Assembly: GCA_911728435.2 (NCBI GenBank)
Contig: OU452213.1
Location: forward strand, 6,489,834-6,553,833
Reading direction: 5' to 3'
Length of the DNA: 64,000 nt
Source of the DNA: Apoderus coryli
Lineage: Eukaryota; Arthropoda; Insecta; Coleoptera; Attelabidae
Below, in pieces: positions 1 through 10,911 of this stretch. The translations under genes were made by a program, and so were the position numbers. The stretch's first letter is position 1; each line of letters starts with the position of its first letter. The notes under the pieces were generated by a model. It searched no databases. It worked only from the letters and a program-made list of their open reading frames with translations, and was not told the DNA's origin.

Positions 1-263
1 AATCCATCACAAGACCCAAGTTTCGTTTTATTCCCGTACCTATGTAAAAAACAAAGTGAGAGGTCAACGTTTTTCGATACCTGAAGAAGCGGTTACTTTG
101 GAGATACCTCAATCAGAGTGGCAAAAGTGCTTCGACAATTGGTTCAAACGCAGCAAAAGTGTATTGATCTTCATGGGGAATATTTTGAAAAACACTATAG
201 TGATTTTCGATCATTAATATTTGTTTTTGTTCTCTAATCCTGAAATATAAAAGACAACCCTCG
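1..263 (+). pseudogene. mariner transposase 3' end with right terminal repeat
   Basis: The first 200 bases encode the C-terminus of a mariner transposase (DDE/D transposase, cut-and-paste DNA transposition in the nucleus). In one frame from about 41 one reads VKNKVRGQRFSIPEEAV and then IPQSEWQKCFDNWFKR. A one-base loss near 154 throws the final segment (KCIDLHGEYFEK type) into another frame, and a further shift lies near 40. The catalytic triad would lie upstream of the window edge. The element appears to end at ...CCCTCG (263) followed by TA (264-265), matching the CCTCG|TA ending of the mariner at 51117-52445. It is dead and truncated by the window. Confidence 0.85.
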
Positions 264-265
264 TA

Positions 266-1660
266 ATAACTGTTAACCCATCAGTGCTTTCAAATTTAAT
301 AACATGTCCTTGTAGATGAAAAACTTCATCCAAATATTTACTTATCACCAAAAAACGAAAACAAAACTCAAGCATCTGTCAACAAATAGTTTGCAGCTTA
401 GATAAAAACTAGATTTGAATGCTCTGATCATAAAAACAGAATAGAAAAACTTCGGGAATCATCAATGTCCTCGTCTACACGAAGCCATCAAAATGTTAAC
501 AACAATTATCTAATTTCTATTAAGTACACAAATTATACTTAGTTTAATTTAGAAATAAGTTTTGTTTAAATTGTACGATAATCACCAAAATACCATTTGA
601 GCTTTAAATTATAAATAATTTTTCACTCATGCACGTTTTTTTTGCAATTTTACGCACATTATAGAAAACACGCCATAGTAAAAAAATATTGATAATTATT
701 TTTAAGCTCTTGTGGTATTTATTATCCCGGAAAAATTAACTAGAACCGAATTGTCTTGTTTATTAGTTGAATTATATTCAGGGCAAGTTCCTCAAAAACT
801 ACAAGACATATTCCACTATTTTTAGTCCCTATCTGTTGCCCAAGGACAGTCACTATCTGTTGCCCAAATATATGCGAAAAAAAAAGTATAAACAATAGTT
901 TCACTTTGTCCTTATACAAAGGATATTCGATATTCTTGGAAAAGGGCCGTTCAGTTTCATTGCAGCCTCATGGGCTTGCTTATTGTAAAATGTAACCCAA
1001 TCCAAGAACCCTATGCCATCCACTAACCATCACTAGCGTGTCGCCTTCGTAAGCTGTCTCATCTCAGGTCACAGCGCCCAATAAGGAGTCCTATATGGGA
1101 GGTCCCAAATTCTATTATGATCCGATTCGATTTGGCTTTCCTATACCAGTTTAATTGTGACCGTAGGACTCTTCGTTCGTTTGCTTAAGCCCTCAATCTA
1201 TATAGTTTTGCTCACTGCAAAATTGCAATATAGATTTTGTACAAAAACCATCATTTTCAATCGAAGACATTTCCTCTTAAAATCTTCTCTCATCCGGGAT
1301 TGCAACATATCATCGTAGTATGTTGCCACTAAAAATACAACAGTCAGAAAAAAAAGAGGTTCAAGGTTTTAAGAAAAAAGAAATTTACTAGACTTTGAAA
1401 AAAGTTTAAGTTGGCTGCGCCCGGTTCTTTTGATGAATATATTGTTCCTTTTCTTTCCAGTCATTTTTATTATTATTTTTATATTCGCCTGATGTACTTA
1501 CAACCATGACAAAATGTGTATGCGAAGCAAAAGCAGTTTTACTTGCACTTATAAGTATCTAGAAATACGATGGTTGTGTTAAAAGTTCTTGGGAAATGTT
1601 TAATTGAATAATTGGACTTTCCTAAAATGAGGTCAAGTTGAATTGATATGAAGCACACGA
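266..1660. other. AT-rich stretch without recognised gene
   Basis: I see no convincing coding region, RNA gene or terminal repeat. The sequence is AT-rich with many short stop-interrupted frames. Confidence 0.6.
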
Positions 1661-1662
1661 GT

Positions 1663-2812
1663 TTGTTAGGAATATTTAGATTGAACTTAATTATCAAAAT
1701 ATTCGATAAAATTAGGAATATTTACATTGAACTTAACTCTCAAAATATTCGATAAAATTAGGAATATTTACATTGAACTTAACTCTCAAAATATTCGATA
1801 AAATTAGGACTATTAAGATTGAACTTAACTCTCAAAATGTTCGATAAAATTAGGACTATTAAGATTGAACTTAACTCTCAAAATATTCGATAAAATTAGG
1901 ACTATTAAGATTGAACTTAACTCTCAAAATATTCGATAAAATTAGGACTATTAAGATTGAACTTAATTCTCAAAATATGCGATAAAATTAGGACTATTAA
2001 GATTGAACTTAACTCTCAAAATATTCGATAAAATTAGGACTATTAAGATTGAACTTAACTCTCAAAATATTCGATCAAATTAGGACTATTAAGATTGAAC
2101 TTAATTCTCAAAATATGCGATAAAATTAGGACTATTAAGATTGAACTTATCTCTCAAAATATTCGATAAAATTAGGACTATTAAGATTGAACTTAATTCT
2201 CAAAATATGCGATAAAATTAGGACTATTAAGATTGAACTTAACTCTCAAAATATTCGATAAAATTAGGACTATTAAGATTGAAATTAACTCTCAAAATAT
2301 TCGATCAAATTAGGACTATTAAGATTGAACTTAACTCTCAAAATGTTCGATAAAATTAGGACTATTAAGATTAAACTTTACTCTCAAAATATTAGATAAA
2401 ATTAGGACTATTAAGATTGAAATTAACTCTCAAAATATTCGATAAAATTAGGAATATTTAGATTGAACTTAACTCTCAAAATATTCGATAAAATTAGGAA
2501 TATTTAGATTGAAATAACTCTCAAAATATTCGATAAAATTAGGAATATTTACATTGAACTTAACTCTCAAAATATTCGATAAAATTAGGACTATTAAGAT
2601 TGAACTTTACTCTCAAAATATTAGTTAAAATTATGACTATTAAGATTGAAATTAACTCTCAAAATATTCGATAAAATTAGAAATATTTACATTGAACTTA
2701 CTCTCAAAATAGTCGATAAAATTAGGAATATTTAGATTTAACTTAAATCTCAAAATATACGATAAAATTAGGAATATTTATATTGAACTTAACTATCAAA
2801 ATATTCGATAAT
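1663..2812. repeat. 46-bp tandem satellite, about 25 copies
   Basis: The monomer is close to ATTGAACTTAACTCTCAAAA followed by TATTCGATAAAATTAGGACTATTAAG (46 bases). Two end types alternate: GGACTATTAAG in the middle and GGAATATTTAGA/ACA at both edges of the array. The edge copies are therefore the more diverged type, as expected if the array expands from its centre. Variants with ATGCGATA recur near 1975, 2113 and 2205, spaced by 3 and 2 monomers, which suggests multi-monomer duplication. It has no coding capacity. Confidence 0.95.
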
Positions 2813-2815
2813 TTG

Positions 2816-3588
2816 GTCCATGGGTGTATATTTATGTTTCAAGATAAATAAGGAAAAAAAATTCATATTTAATGTTTCTTTCTAAATTGAAAAATGAAAA
2901 AGTTCAAGGGGAGGGGTGGCAAATTTCAGCGGAACACCCTGTACGTTACGTTTTAGAACAGAAAATGCCAGAGTGCAGCTTTAGAAATAAAGCAAGCCTT
3001 ATTATTGTATGTGTACCTATAGTTTGCATTACATATAAAGTGAATATATTCGAACATTTTAAGAGTGTCAAGGTCGGCAGTTCGGTCTCCGTTTGTGCAT
3101 TTATACAACATACATACAACCGCAATTGCACCAATGCAACCCAAAACACATTTTGTATTTTATATTTCACGAATTACCCGCCAGCGCGAAACCAAACCGT
3201 ACCTATAACATTCATTCTATAGTTTGTTGTTGTGTGTATGTGTTTTTTTTTTTCGACTTTTAATTTTTCTTATACTTAGTGAGATTTAATTTTTCCGCAT
3301 ATGTCATACGTATACCTACACCTACTTTGTGTATACTTAACTAATCTTTAAACTTGTGATTTGAAGGACTCTTTGTTTTATTGTTAATATTTTCAGTGCC
3401 ATAATACATTTTGTTGCGTTCGATTTTTCTTGACAAACAAAGGAAATTGCAGATCGATGTAAGTACCTAAATACCTACTTGAAATATTTTTTAATGAATT
3501 CTTGTTTAATAAATACCGGATGTCCGGAAACTTAACCAACAGACAAACAGCAGAATATAGGGATGATTTAATGTTTTAATGTTACTTA
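2816..3588. other. AT-rich spacer, possible old element end
   Basis: A frame of 116 codons at 2872-3222 has no recognisable domain, and its reverse complement is also open, so I do not call it a gene. The string AACACCCTGTA near 2933 resembles the CAGGGTG-type termini seen elsewhere in this window, but no partner end was found. Confidence 0.4.
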
Positions 3589-3589
3589 A

Positions 3590-5600
3590 ATATAATAATA
3601 ATAATAATAATAATAGCCTTTATTTGCCCAACAGTACAAAAACCCTTTACAGGACAAATAATTTAATAATTTTAAACCTAAATCATAATTCACCAATGCA
3701 CAAAATAAATAAAAGTAAAATGAGTACCTATATCTAATTACCGAAGTGTTGGATGGCAACTTCCAGAACCTCTCTCATCTCAGAATTGAAAATGTCACAG
3801 TCTGCACAAATCAAGTTATAATTACCACACATAATATTGACAGGAGAACGCAGCAACACATTGGTTCTAGCTCTCGCAATGTGAAAAGTTGAATCTAGTT
3901 TCAAATCTCGGAACATTAATATTTACATTCATTAACATTTCAGAACAGTCAACCTTTCCATGTAGAAGCTTATACAAATACTCAATTGAATTCAAAATTC
4001 TTCTCTTTTCCAAGCTCCGCATATCAAATCTAGTCAACAATATATTATAGTCAACTCCCCTTTCAGGATATATTCCATCTTCCTTATACAAAGAAATTTA
4101 CGCTGCATTTTTTCAATTGCAACTTTATGAACATTATATATAGGGTACCAGACTAACGAACCGTATTCAAGCTTAGGCCGAATGTATGTAGAAAAAAGAA
4201 TTTGTAAAGCAAGAATATTATTGAAGCCTTTTGTATTTCTCATAATGAAACCATAGGTTTTATTGGCTTCCGCTGTCTTAGTTAATATGTGTTCAGCAAA
4301 ACTAAGTTTAGAGTCAAAGATGATTCCCAGGTCAGTCACTGTCTCAGAGGATGTTATGGCTGTGTCATTTATGCTGTAGTTATATTGAATATTTTGTTTT
4401 TTCTTTGTATACATCACGATTTTACATTTTGCTGGATTAAGAGGTAAATGGTTAGTTTGACACCATTCCGATACATGATTCAAATTTCCTTGAAGCTCAT
4501 TACAATTATTCATATTTTCTATTTGAAGAAAAATTTTTAAGTCGTCAGCAAACATTAACTTGCCACAGGTCAGTCTTTCTTCCAAATCATTAACAAACAA
4601 TAAAAACAATAAGGGCCCAAGGTTTGAACCTTGAGGAACTCCAGAAACTGCATGGAAGGGAACTGATTTGTAACCGTTATGTGACACAATCTGTTCTCTT
4701 TCCAACAGATAAGATTTCAAAAAGATTTGCAAGTCCTTAACAAAGCCGAACTTGTCCAATTTCATTAGCAATCTGCCATGATCCACCCTGTCAAACGCCT
4801 TCGCGAAGTCCGTATAGATCACATCCATCCGACCACCACTGTCAATCACCTCTGAGATACTTTGTGATATTAAAGTTAAATTACTTATAGTGGATTTCTT
4901 TGACATGAATCCGTGCTGAATTGGTGTGATCATGTTTCGGACAGAGGGATAGATGCGACCAAACAATACAGTTTCAAAGATCTTACAAAAATTTGACAGA
5001 ATTGATATAGGCCTGTAGTTGCCAATATTTGATTTATCCGCCGACTTGAACACTGGTACAATCCTCGACTTTTTCCACTCAGTTGGAAATACACCACTAT
5101 TTATAGCCAAATTAAAAATAAAACATAAGGGGCCAACTAAAACCGGAACACAATCCCTAACCAAAAACGATGGTATACCATCAGGTCCAGAAGTCAGTTT
5201 ATTCTTGAGATTTTTACCCGCTATTAAAATTTCATTCTCAGTTATAGTTTCAATGCTGACTGGGTCCACACAAGATGAAAATCGCGGTTCATCCAGACTT
5301 TCTGACGAACGAAATTATCAACTATATCCTGAGGATTGTTGTATTCCATATCATTATACGTCATTACTGCTGGTACCATCGACGAGTTACTTTTTGAATG
5401 AAAATATTTCCAGAATTCCCTTGGTTCATTTTTGATATTGTTTTGGATTCTTTCAATATCGTTTTTATAAGCAGTTCGAGTATCACTTTTGATTTGTAAT
5501 CGAAGTGATCTAAATTTTTCTAAATAATATTGATCACCTTTCACCTTTGATCACAATTCATCCACTACTAACCCAGTTCTATATGCTGTGCAATTTTTCT
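3590..5600 (-). pseudogene. Jockey/CR1-type LINE, 5'-truncated, reverse transcriptase
   Basis: Non-LTR retrotransposon ORF2 on the minus strand. From 5' to 3': the endonuclease-RT linker (5544-5242, with FWKYFHSKSNSS); RT fingers (TSGPDGIPSFLVRDC, NYRPISIL, QHGFMSKKST); the first catalytic Asp in YTDFAKAFDRVDH; SGVPQGSNLGPLLF; the FADDLKIF catalytic box; WCQTNHLPLNPAKC; DLGIIFDSKLSF; and the C-terminal YLYKLLHGKVDC and RTNVLLRSP segments (4091-3734). The main open stretch is 5269-4034. The parts lie in different frames around 5250, 4060 and 3900, so at least three frameshifts kill it. The endonuclease domain is absent, the usual result of incomplete target-primed reverse transcription. The 3' end is a (TTA)n tail at 3592-3615. 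It lies head-to-head with the next LINE remnant. Confidence 0.9.
3591..3616. repeat. (ATA)n/(TTA)n microsatellite, LINE 3' tail
   Basis: About eight ATA/TAA triplets lie directly after the minus-strand LINE 3' UTR (AATAAAGGC before the repeat on the minus strand). Simple-repeat tails of this kind are usual for several LINE clades. Confidence 0.8.
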
Positions 5601-5654
5601 AAGTTATTCGAAATAATAATTTATAATGCAACCTTTGATAAAGAATATGATAAT

Positions 5655-6010
5655 CGTTGACCAGCATGGATTTTTTGCGAAGCGATTTGTGTTACAAATC
5701 TTTCGGTATTTTCTCAAGATATATGTGAGACTTTGGACGTCCGAGGTCAAGTGGACGTAGTTTACACCGACCTTCAAAAGGCATTTGATCAGATTGATCA
5801 TTTTATCTTGCTATCAGAGCTGGATTACTTTGGACTCTCCAGAGACCCTTGATGACCCTTATATATTTATCCCAGAGGCGACAGTTTGTCCAGATTAAGG
5901 GTGTTCGATCAAAAAGCTTCCGGTGTCCCACAGGGTTGAAACTTAGGAACTTTGCTATTTCTAATATTTATTAACGATATAGCGGACTCCATTCACTTTT
6001 TGCTGATGAG
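5655..6010 (+). pseudogene. LINE reverse transcriptase remnant
   Basis: Decayed plus-strand RT: QHGFFAKR, then VDVVYTDLQKAFDQIDHF (first catalytic Asp box), LLSELDYFGLSRD, SGVPQG followed by a stop, LGTLLFLIFINDIADS, and a damaged FADELK in place of the FADDLK box. Several frameshifts and stops. Part of the same family repeats in inverted orientation just downstream. Confidence 0.8.
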
Positions 6011-6100
6011 CTAAAGGAGGAATTTATTTTTATTGCACCACTCACAAACTAAATTCAATCCTCAATGGTCCAATAGGCCTTTAGATCATCGGCAGCCTAC

Positions 6101-6225
6101 AACAGTGAATGGAGTCAACTATATCGTTAAAAAATATTAGGAATAGCAAAGGTTCCAAATTTAGACCCTGTGGGACACCTGAAGTTGGTGTGAAGCTTCG
6201 TGACCGAACACCCTCAATCTGCATA
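6101..6225 (-). pseudogene. inverted copy of LINE RT segment (SGVPQG...FNDIVDS)
   Basis: On the minus strand this reads QIEGVRSRSF, then TSGVPQGLNLEPLLFLIFFN and DIVDSIH. It is a diverged inverted duplicate of 5890-6000. The two copies differ by stops (the plus copy has a stop after PQG, this one does not), so they either separated long ago or derive from different source elements. Confidence 0.8.
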
Positions 6226-6279
6226 TAGAGGAGTTGTCATTAGCATGTTTTAGACTGATGGTCTTTATTATAAGGAAAG

Positions 6280-6612
6280 GAAACTACTATTTCGCTCCTA
6301 TCTCAGATTTAAGTTGGAATATGGTACAATTATATGGCAGCCTATCTATGATTCCCACAAATAAACGAACATTATATTGAGTGCATCGCAGATTTTTAAA
6401 ATATTTGGCGTTTCGAGAGAACAATATTTATTATTTATTATATTCAATGCTCTTCTTTATAGTCTGTAAATACTGCATGCATCTTTCAAATATTTTTCTT
6501 GTCACTATTTGTAGATATTAATTATTAGTTTGTAGTAGTTAATTATTTAGGATACTTTGATGTTTGCTGTAATTGGGTTTTGCTTGTAGAAAATAAAGTG
6601 CTTATTTAGTCT
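6280..6612 (+). pseudogene. LINE ORF2 C-terminus and 3' UTR remnant
   Basis: Plus-strand frames give LLFRSYLRFKLEYGTIIWQP (matches the FSTYIRPKLEYGSLVWYP block of the LINE at 3590-5600), then HRRFLKYLAFRE in a shifted frame. An AATAAAGTGC-type end near 6592 may be the 3' terminus. This is probably the tail of the element whose RT core is at 5655. Confidence 0.7.
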
Positions 6613-6889
6613 ACGCATTAGCTAACAGAACAAAAGGCCCTTACAAAGTTTCATGTGGATAGGACCTGCGCTTACCTTCTGTTCCAGATACTGTCTTTAT
6701 TCCTATTGTATTTATGCCATTTTTTTGTGGATTTACGTATTGGATTGATATATTTGGATCTTCCCTAAGTTCCCCTTTCATTTCTAAAATGGTTTCTAAT
6801 TCTAATACTTTGTCGATATCTTTCTTTCCTATGTTTCCTTCATTTAAGTGATTCTTTATTTGGACATCAGTTTGAAATCTTATCCTTTC

Positions 6890-7535
6890 CTATTTATAGC
6901 GTTCTATCATTATTGTCTGTTTTGGCCAATCAATTCTTTCGCAATATACACATCGGTCGTCTTCCTCCTTGCCAAACCTTTTCAGACAGCCGTGTCCTGA
7001 TTAAAATTAGTTATTTGCCATCGTTCTAAGGTTTGCGCTCTTTCTAGTGTATGGTTTCTGGCTTCTCCTTGAATGTACAATCTGTTTTGTTCCTCTACCA
7101 TTATTCCTGCAATCGCTTGCAAAGCCTCTAATTGTGCGGTACTCGTTGGAAACTCTAATAAGAGATTTCTTTTGACATCTTGCAGCTGCATTTCGGCATT
7201 TTTCCATTTCGAGGGTTTTGTAGTTATTATTGACATCATTACTCCTTTTGATCCAGCAACATCCTCCAAGATTGGGTAGGATTCTGCTCAATGCCATCGT
7301 TCGTCCCTCAGCCGTTTTTACTGCTTCCAGTATCGCGAGTTATTTTATTGTTCTTTTAGGTAAACTTTCATAAGATTCAAAACTGAACGACACATCCTGC
7401 ATCTGTCTTGGTTCTGCCAGGATTATTGCCTCTGTTTTTTCTTTAGCCAAGTGGAGATATTTTTTTCTGCTGAATTAAAGGCATTTTTGACATCGAGAGC
7501 TATGATTGCACGATCCATGAGGGAGATTGGTTAGT
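6890..7535 (-). pseudogene. R1-clade LINE ORF2 remnant
   Basis: The minus strand carries, in order, the R1-type RT box LDVKNAFNSA (about 7520-7485); then after an internal deletion the KTEAIILAEPRQ region; MALSRILPNLGG (7297-7262); SLIRVSNEYRT and EALQAIAG plus VEEQNRLY (7180-7070); ERAQTLERWQ (7040-7015); and, after a second deletion, LKRFGKEEDDRCVYCERID with the CxxC of the C-terminal zinc knuckle (about 6985-6925). In intact R1-clade elements these blocks are separated by the SGVPQG and FADD motifs, which are missing here. Frames shift repeatedly, so it cannot be functional. The LDVKNAFNSA and CVYC blocks separate it from the Jockey/CR1 elements around it. Confidence 0.8.
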
Positions 7536-8162
7536 AGGATAACGGTTTTTACTACCAAAATGCTTATTAAATTGTTTAAACCTTGAACGTTAACTGGCAA
7601 TAAGCACTAACTGACTGATTTAGTCTTGATCAAATGTGCAATGCTCGTTTGTGACACGGCTGGCCCATTGCCAAACGGTTAATAGTGCCCAACACATCCA
7701 AATGTTATATCCAGGACAGTACCCATGTATTTTTCAGTTTGGAGAATTATAAATTTCATAAATTCTTTATTTTTTCTATATTCCTTATACTGATAGGAGC
7801 AATGCATTTTCATAGAAAAATATAATACCGTTATAACCTCATCATTTATTTTGCTCCTTGATAATATAGACATTCTACTTTCTGCCCAAATATTTACACT
7901 GTTTACTAACCCATATTGGATATTATATTGTGCCTGAAATATTATTTTTTTATTATTTTTGACCAAACCAACCTTAATTTGCAAATTGGTATCGATTACG
8001 CTTGGGCGAAATATATGGGCTTGGTTTTTTCGTTACATGCCTGTCGACTCTATACCGGGTGTCCAACTACACTGTGAAATAATTTGAAAATATGTTGTAG
8101 TACTTAAGTCAACCGGGCCAATTCGGTTAAAATGTTTTCAAGAATCTATTACTCTCCGACCA
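7536..8162. other. AT-rich spacer with possible TE end
   Basis: No supported gene. A 101-codon minus-strand frame (7984-7679) shows no family features. TACCGGGTGTCC at about 8055 resembles a Tc1/mariner-type terminus; similar strings occur near 34370 (inverted) and 40433. Confidence 0.4.
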
Positions 8163-8164
8163 TA

Positions 8165-8518
8165 CAGGGTGGTCCAACGAAAAGTTTGCACCTAGCTTTT
8201 CTCTTTTTTTTGTAGTCGAATGCGAAAATGCTCGGACACGTCGATTTTGCTTTTGAGGGGGACACATTTTAAACATATTTTTCGATCTGGGCCTTTAACC
8301 CCCTAGCGGGGGTGAGTAACAACCCTAAAATTTTAAATGGAAAGAGGGGTCTAATGACATATCATTTGAAAGGACACAAAATTGTCTTTCTAATGATACC
8401 CTATTTGTCGAATTTTACTAAAACAGTTAATACGAAAACGACTTTAAAGACATTAAGCCGATAATTTTGGTATTAATGAGAAATACAAATAAGTTTTAAT
8501 TATTACGACTGAAAACAA
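8165..8518 (+). repeat. left terminal inverted repeat of DD41D element
   Basis: It pairs with 9890-10242 over its whole length. It contains a GC-rich internal dyad CCCCCTAGCGGGGG near 8310 in an otherwise AT-rich arm, which could be a protein-binding or hairpin site. Confidence 0.95.
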
Positions 8519-8733
8519 CTACAATCATTTCTAAATTATTTACTTTGAAGAAAAACGGGATTTCAAAAACACTATCTTATTTATCAGAACTAAATTCCTC
8601 ACTAATCGTTTGCGTTTTTTGTTGAAATAAAAACTGCAGATACGTGTAGGAAAAGAATTTACACCGTTTATTTTAGTCTTTTCATTGATTCAGTTTGGTT
8701 GCTTCTCAAGTTATTTTACTTTTACCGTACAAA

Positions 8734-9798
8734 ATGATTTATTCCATTCTAGAACGAGTTGAAATTGTTAAACTTTATTTTCAAAATAATAGTAGTGCTA
8801 GACTTACGGCTCGCTTATTTAATGAGAGACATCCCGATAAAAATGTGAATGATGTGTACGTTGGCAAGTTAGTTAAAAAGTTTGTAGATGTCTGTAATGT
8901 AAAACACCAGCCGCAGAAACCGATCAGAAATGAAGCTGTGGAAGTCGCTGTTTTAGGGCATGTTGAAATGGATCATAGTCAAAGTACCCGTCAACTAGCT
9001 GAAGCCTCAGGTGTCTCCCGTTCGTCCATAATACGAATTTTAAAAGCGTACAAATTTCATCCGTACAAAATCAAATTAGTACAGGAACTAAATGAGGATG
9101 ATCCTGATAGAAGGCTGCAATTTTGTGAAGCAATGAGCCAGCGTTTAATTGAAGATCCGCAATTATTATTTAACATTTGTTTTTCCGACGAATGCACATT
9201 TTATTTGAATGGAGCTGTAAATAGGCACAATTGCCGTTACTGGGATGACAGTAACCCACATTTATTCCGTGAGGTTCATACCCAGTATCCTCAAAAAATA
9301 AACGTCTGGTGTGGCATATTAGGAAATCATATTATAGGACCACTTTTTATTCCTGGAAATTTAACTGGTGAAGTGTACCTAAACATGCTTGAAGACACAA
9401 TTGATCCTTTAATAACACAAATAATAGAAGATGACCAAAATCATACTGCTGATCGGCTTTATTTCCAGCAAGATGGAGCACCTCCGCACTATGTGGCTCC
9501 TGTAAGACAGTTCTTAGATGACCGGTTCCCTGGACGGTGGATTGGAAGGAGGGGCCCAATTGAATGGCCTGCCAGGTCACCGGATTTATCGCCTTTAGAC
9601 TTTTTTCTTTGGGGGCACTTAAAAAATAAATGTTTTGCCATGAAGCCCGAGTCCATAGAAGATCTTCGCCAACGCATTACAGAAGAGTGCAGAAACATAA
9701 CACCTGATATGCTACAAAATGTTAGAAATAGATTTGAACAAAATCTGTATTATTGTATGGAATCAAATGGGTCACATTTTCAACATTTGTTAATGTAA
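8734..9798 (+). CDS. DD41D Tc1/mariner-superfamily transposase
   Basis: A 354-residue transposase for cut-and-paste transposition at TA sites. I start at the ATG at 8734 (MIYSILERVEIVKLYF); the frame is open upstream but lacks an earlier ATG. Residues 1-60 resemble the N-terminal helix-turn-helix found in insect mariner relatives with a DUF4817-like domain. A second HTH follows (TRQLAEASGVSRSSIIRIL, about 95-115). The DDE/D core has the first Asp in CFSDECTFYLNG, the second in YFQQDGAPPHY and the third in SPDLSPLDFFLWG. I count 41 residues between the second and third Asp, hence DD41D rather than the mariner DD34D or Tc1 DD34E. WIGRRGPIEWPARSP is the conserved run before the third Asp. No stop or frameshift. 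Centrally placed between long TIRs. Expression cannot be judged from sequence. Confidence 0.93.
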   Translation: MIYSILERVEIVKLYFQNNSSARLTARLFNERHPDKNVNDVYVGKLVKKFVDVCNVKHQPQKPIRNEAVEVAVLGHVEMDHSQSTRQLAEASGVSRSSIIRILKAYKFHPYKIKLVQELNEDDPDRRLQFCEAMSQRLIEDPQLLFNICFSDECTFYLNGAVNRHNCRYWDDSNPHLFREVHTQYPQKINVWCGILGNHIIGPLFIPGNLTGEVYLNMLEDTIDPLITQIIEDDQNHTADRLYFQQDGAPPHYVAPVRQFLDDRFPGRWIGRRGPIEWPARSPDLSPLDFFLWGHLKNKCFAMKPESIEDLRQRITEECRNITPDMLQNVRNRFEQNLYYCMESNGSHFQHLLM

Positions 9799-9889
9799 CG
9801 TTTTAATAAATCAATTTAACAGCTTGTTTACTTTTTTTACAAAGCAATGTTAAAACTAACAAACATTGGAATGTACTAACGATTGCAGG

Positions 9890-10242
9890 TGTTTTCACTC
9901 GCAATAATTAAAACTTATTTGTATTTCTCATTAATACCAAAATTATCGGCTTAATGTCTTTAAAGTCGTTTTCGTATTAACTGTTTTAGTAAAATTCGAC
10001 AAATAGGGTATCATTAGAAAGACAATTTTGTGTCCTTTCAAATGATATGTCATTAGACCCCTCTTTCCATTTAAAATTTTAGGGTTGTTACTCACCCCCG
10101 CTAGGGGGTTAAAGGCGCAGATCGAAAAATATGTTTAAAATGTGTCCCCCTCAAAAGCAAAATCGACGTGTCCGAGCATTTTCGCATTCGACTACAAAAA
10201 AAAGAGAAAAGCTAGGTGCAAACTTTTCGTTGGACCACCCTG
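9890..10242 (-). repeat. right terminal inverted repeat of DD41D element
   Basis: Inverted copy of 8165-8518, ending ...GGACCACCCTG directly before TA at 10243. Confidence 0.95.
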
Positions 10243-10363
10243 TATATGAGCCAAAAGAAATCACCCTATTGGAAGATGCTCTCATTTTTGCAAATGGCTG
10301 CCAATGTCAAATCTGTTTTGACATTAGTGGACTAGACAGATGCAAAATACAAGTGAACAAGCC

Positions 10364-10625
10364 ATGGAGAGATACACTCCCCAAGAACGCGGAATAATCG
10401 TGTCTATTTTTTTGTGAGACGTTGCCAAGAGTGGCCTGCCCCGGAGCGCCCGTTCTGCCAAGAATATCGCCGCTGTTGCCGAGGATGTCGAGCTGACACC
10501 GTGCCACGCAATTAGCCATCAGCCGGACGTCCCTTAGGCGAATTTTGGTCCAAGACTTGCGCATGTTCCCGTACAAAGTCCAGTCCGTGCATCAGCTGCT
10601 GCCTGCCGCCAAACGCGCCCTACTT
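10364..10625 (+). pseudogene. mariner-like (DUF4817-type) transposase N-terminal remnant
   Basis: The plus strand reads MERYTPQERGIIVSIFL and a stop, then after an internal deletion GLPRSARSAKNIAAVAEDVE, a frameshift, and LRMFPYKVQSVHQLLPA. This is the usual order in insect mariner relatives: N-terminal HTH, GRPRSARSxENIAAV linker, second HTH ending in FPYKxQLxQxL. It lies 120 bp after the intact DD41D element but is a different, much older lineage (RSARSAKNIAAV is absent from the intact protein). The catalytic domain is missing. Confidence 0.8.
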
Positions 10626-10911
10626 TAGCCGCATATATCTGACTGACTTAAATATAGATATGACCAAGTATATCAATTTTTCTCGAACTGACAGAGAAGT
10701 GGTCGAACATACCGATTTATTGGAAAACGTTCGCTCTATAAGATGTTTGGGGTTTGAGCTCTCATATCGCGTATGTAGCTGGTAATTTGTCGTGGTCATG
10801 TTATAGAAATTTTCATACTAGAGCCTCGAAGATGTAGCCTCGAAGCTGTAGCTGCAGGGGAAAGTTTGTAGAACTTGGAGTACTGACGATGTATTCTCTA
10901 TATATACGTAC

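Larger units (their letters stand above)
8165..10242 (+). mobile_element. intact DD41D Tc1/mariner-superfamily transposon
   Basis: A 2078-bp element bounded by CAGGGTGGTCC...GGACCACCCTG and flanked by TA on both sides (8163-8164, 10243-10244), the expected TA target duplication. The terminal inverted repeats are about 353 bp long (8165-8518 and 9890-10242). Base by base I see very few differences, for example GGG versus GCG in the TCGATCTG.GCC stretch. The single gene inside is open from start to stop. Near-identical TIRs plus an intact catalytic triad indicate a recent insertion. Confidence 0.95.

Noticed and set aside
1663..2812. CRISPR-like array
   Set aside because: Repeats are contiguous 46-bp tandem units without unique spacers, in a eukaryotic genome.
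2872..3222. 116-codon open frame on the plus strand
   Set aside because: The complementary strand is open over the same span, there is no domain, and composition matches the AT-rich background.
7679..7984. 101-codon minus-strand frame
   Set aside because: No family motif, Lys/Ile/Met-rich as expected for AT-rich DNA, no splice or start context.
8695..8733. Upstream extension of the DD41D transposase from TTG
   Set aside because: Eukaryotic translation would use the ATG at 8734, which also gives the usual N-terminus of this family.
10131..10397. 88-codon frame over the right end of the DD41D element
   Set aside because: It is a reading of the terminal inverted repeat and its flank; the left TIR gives the mirror image.
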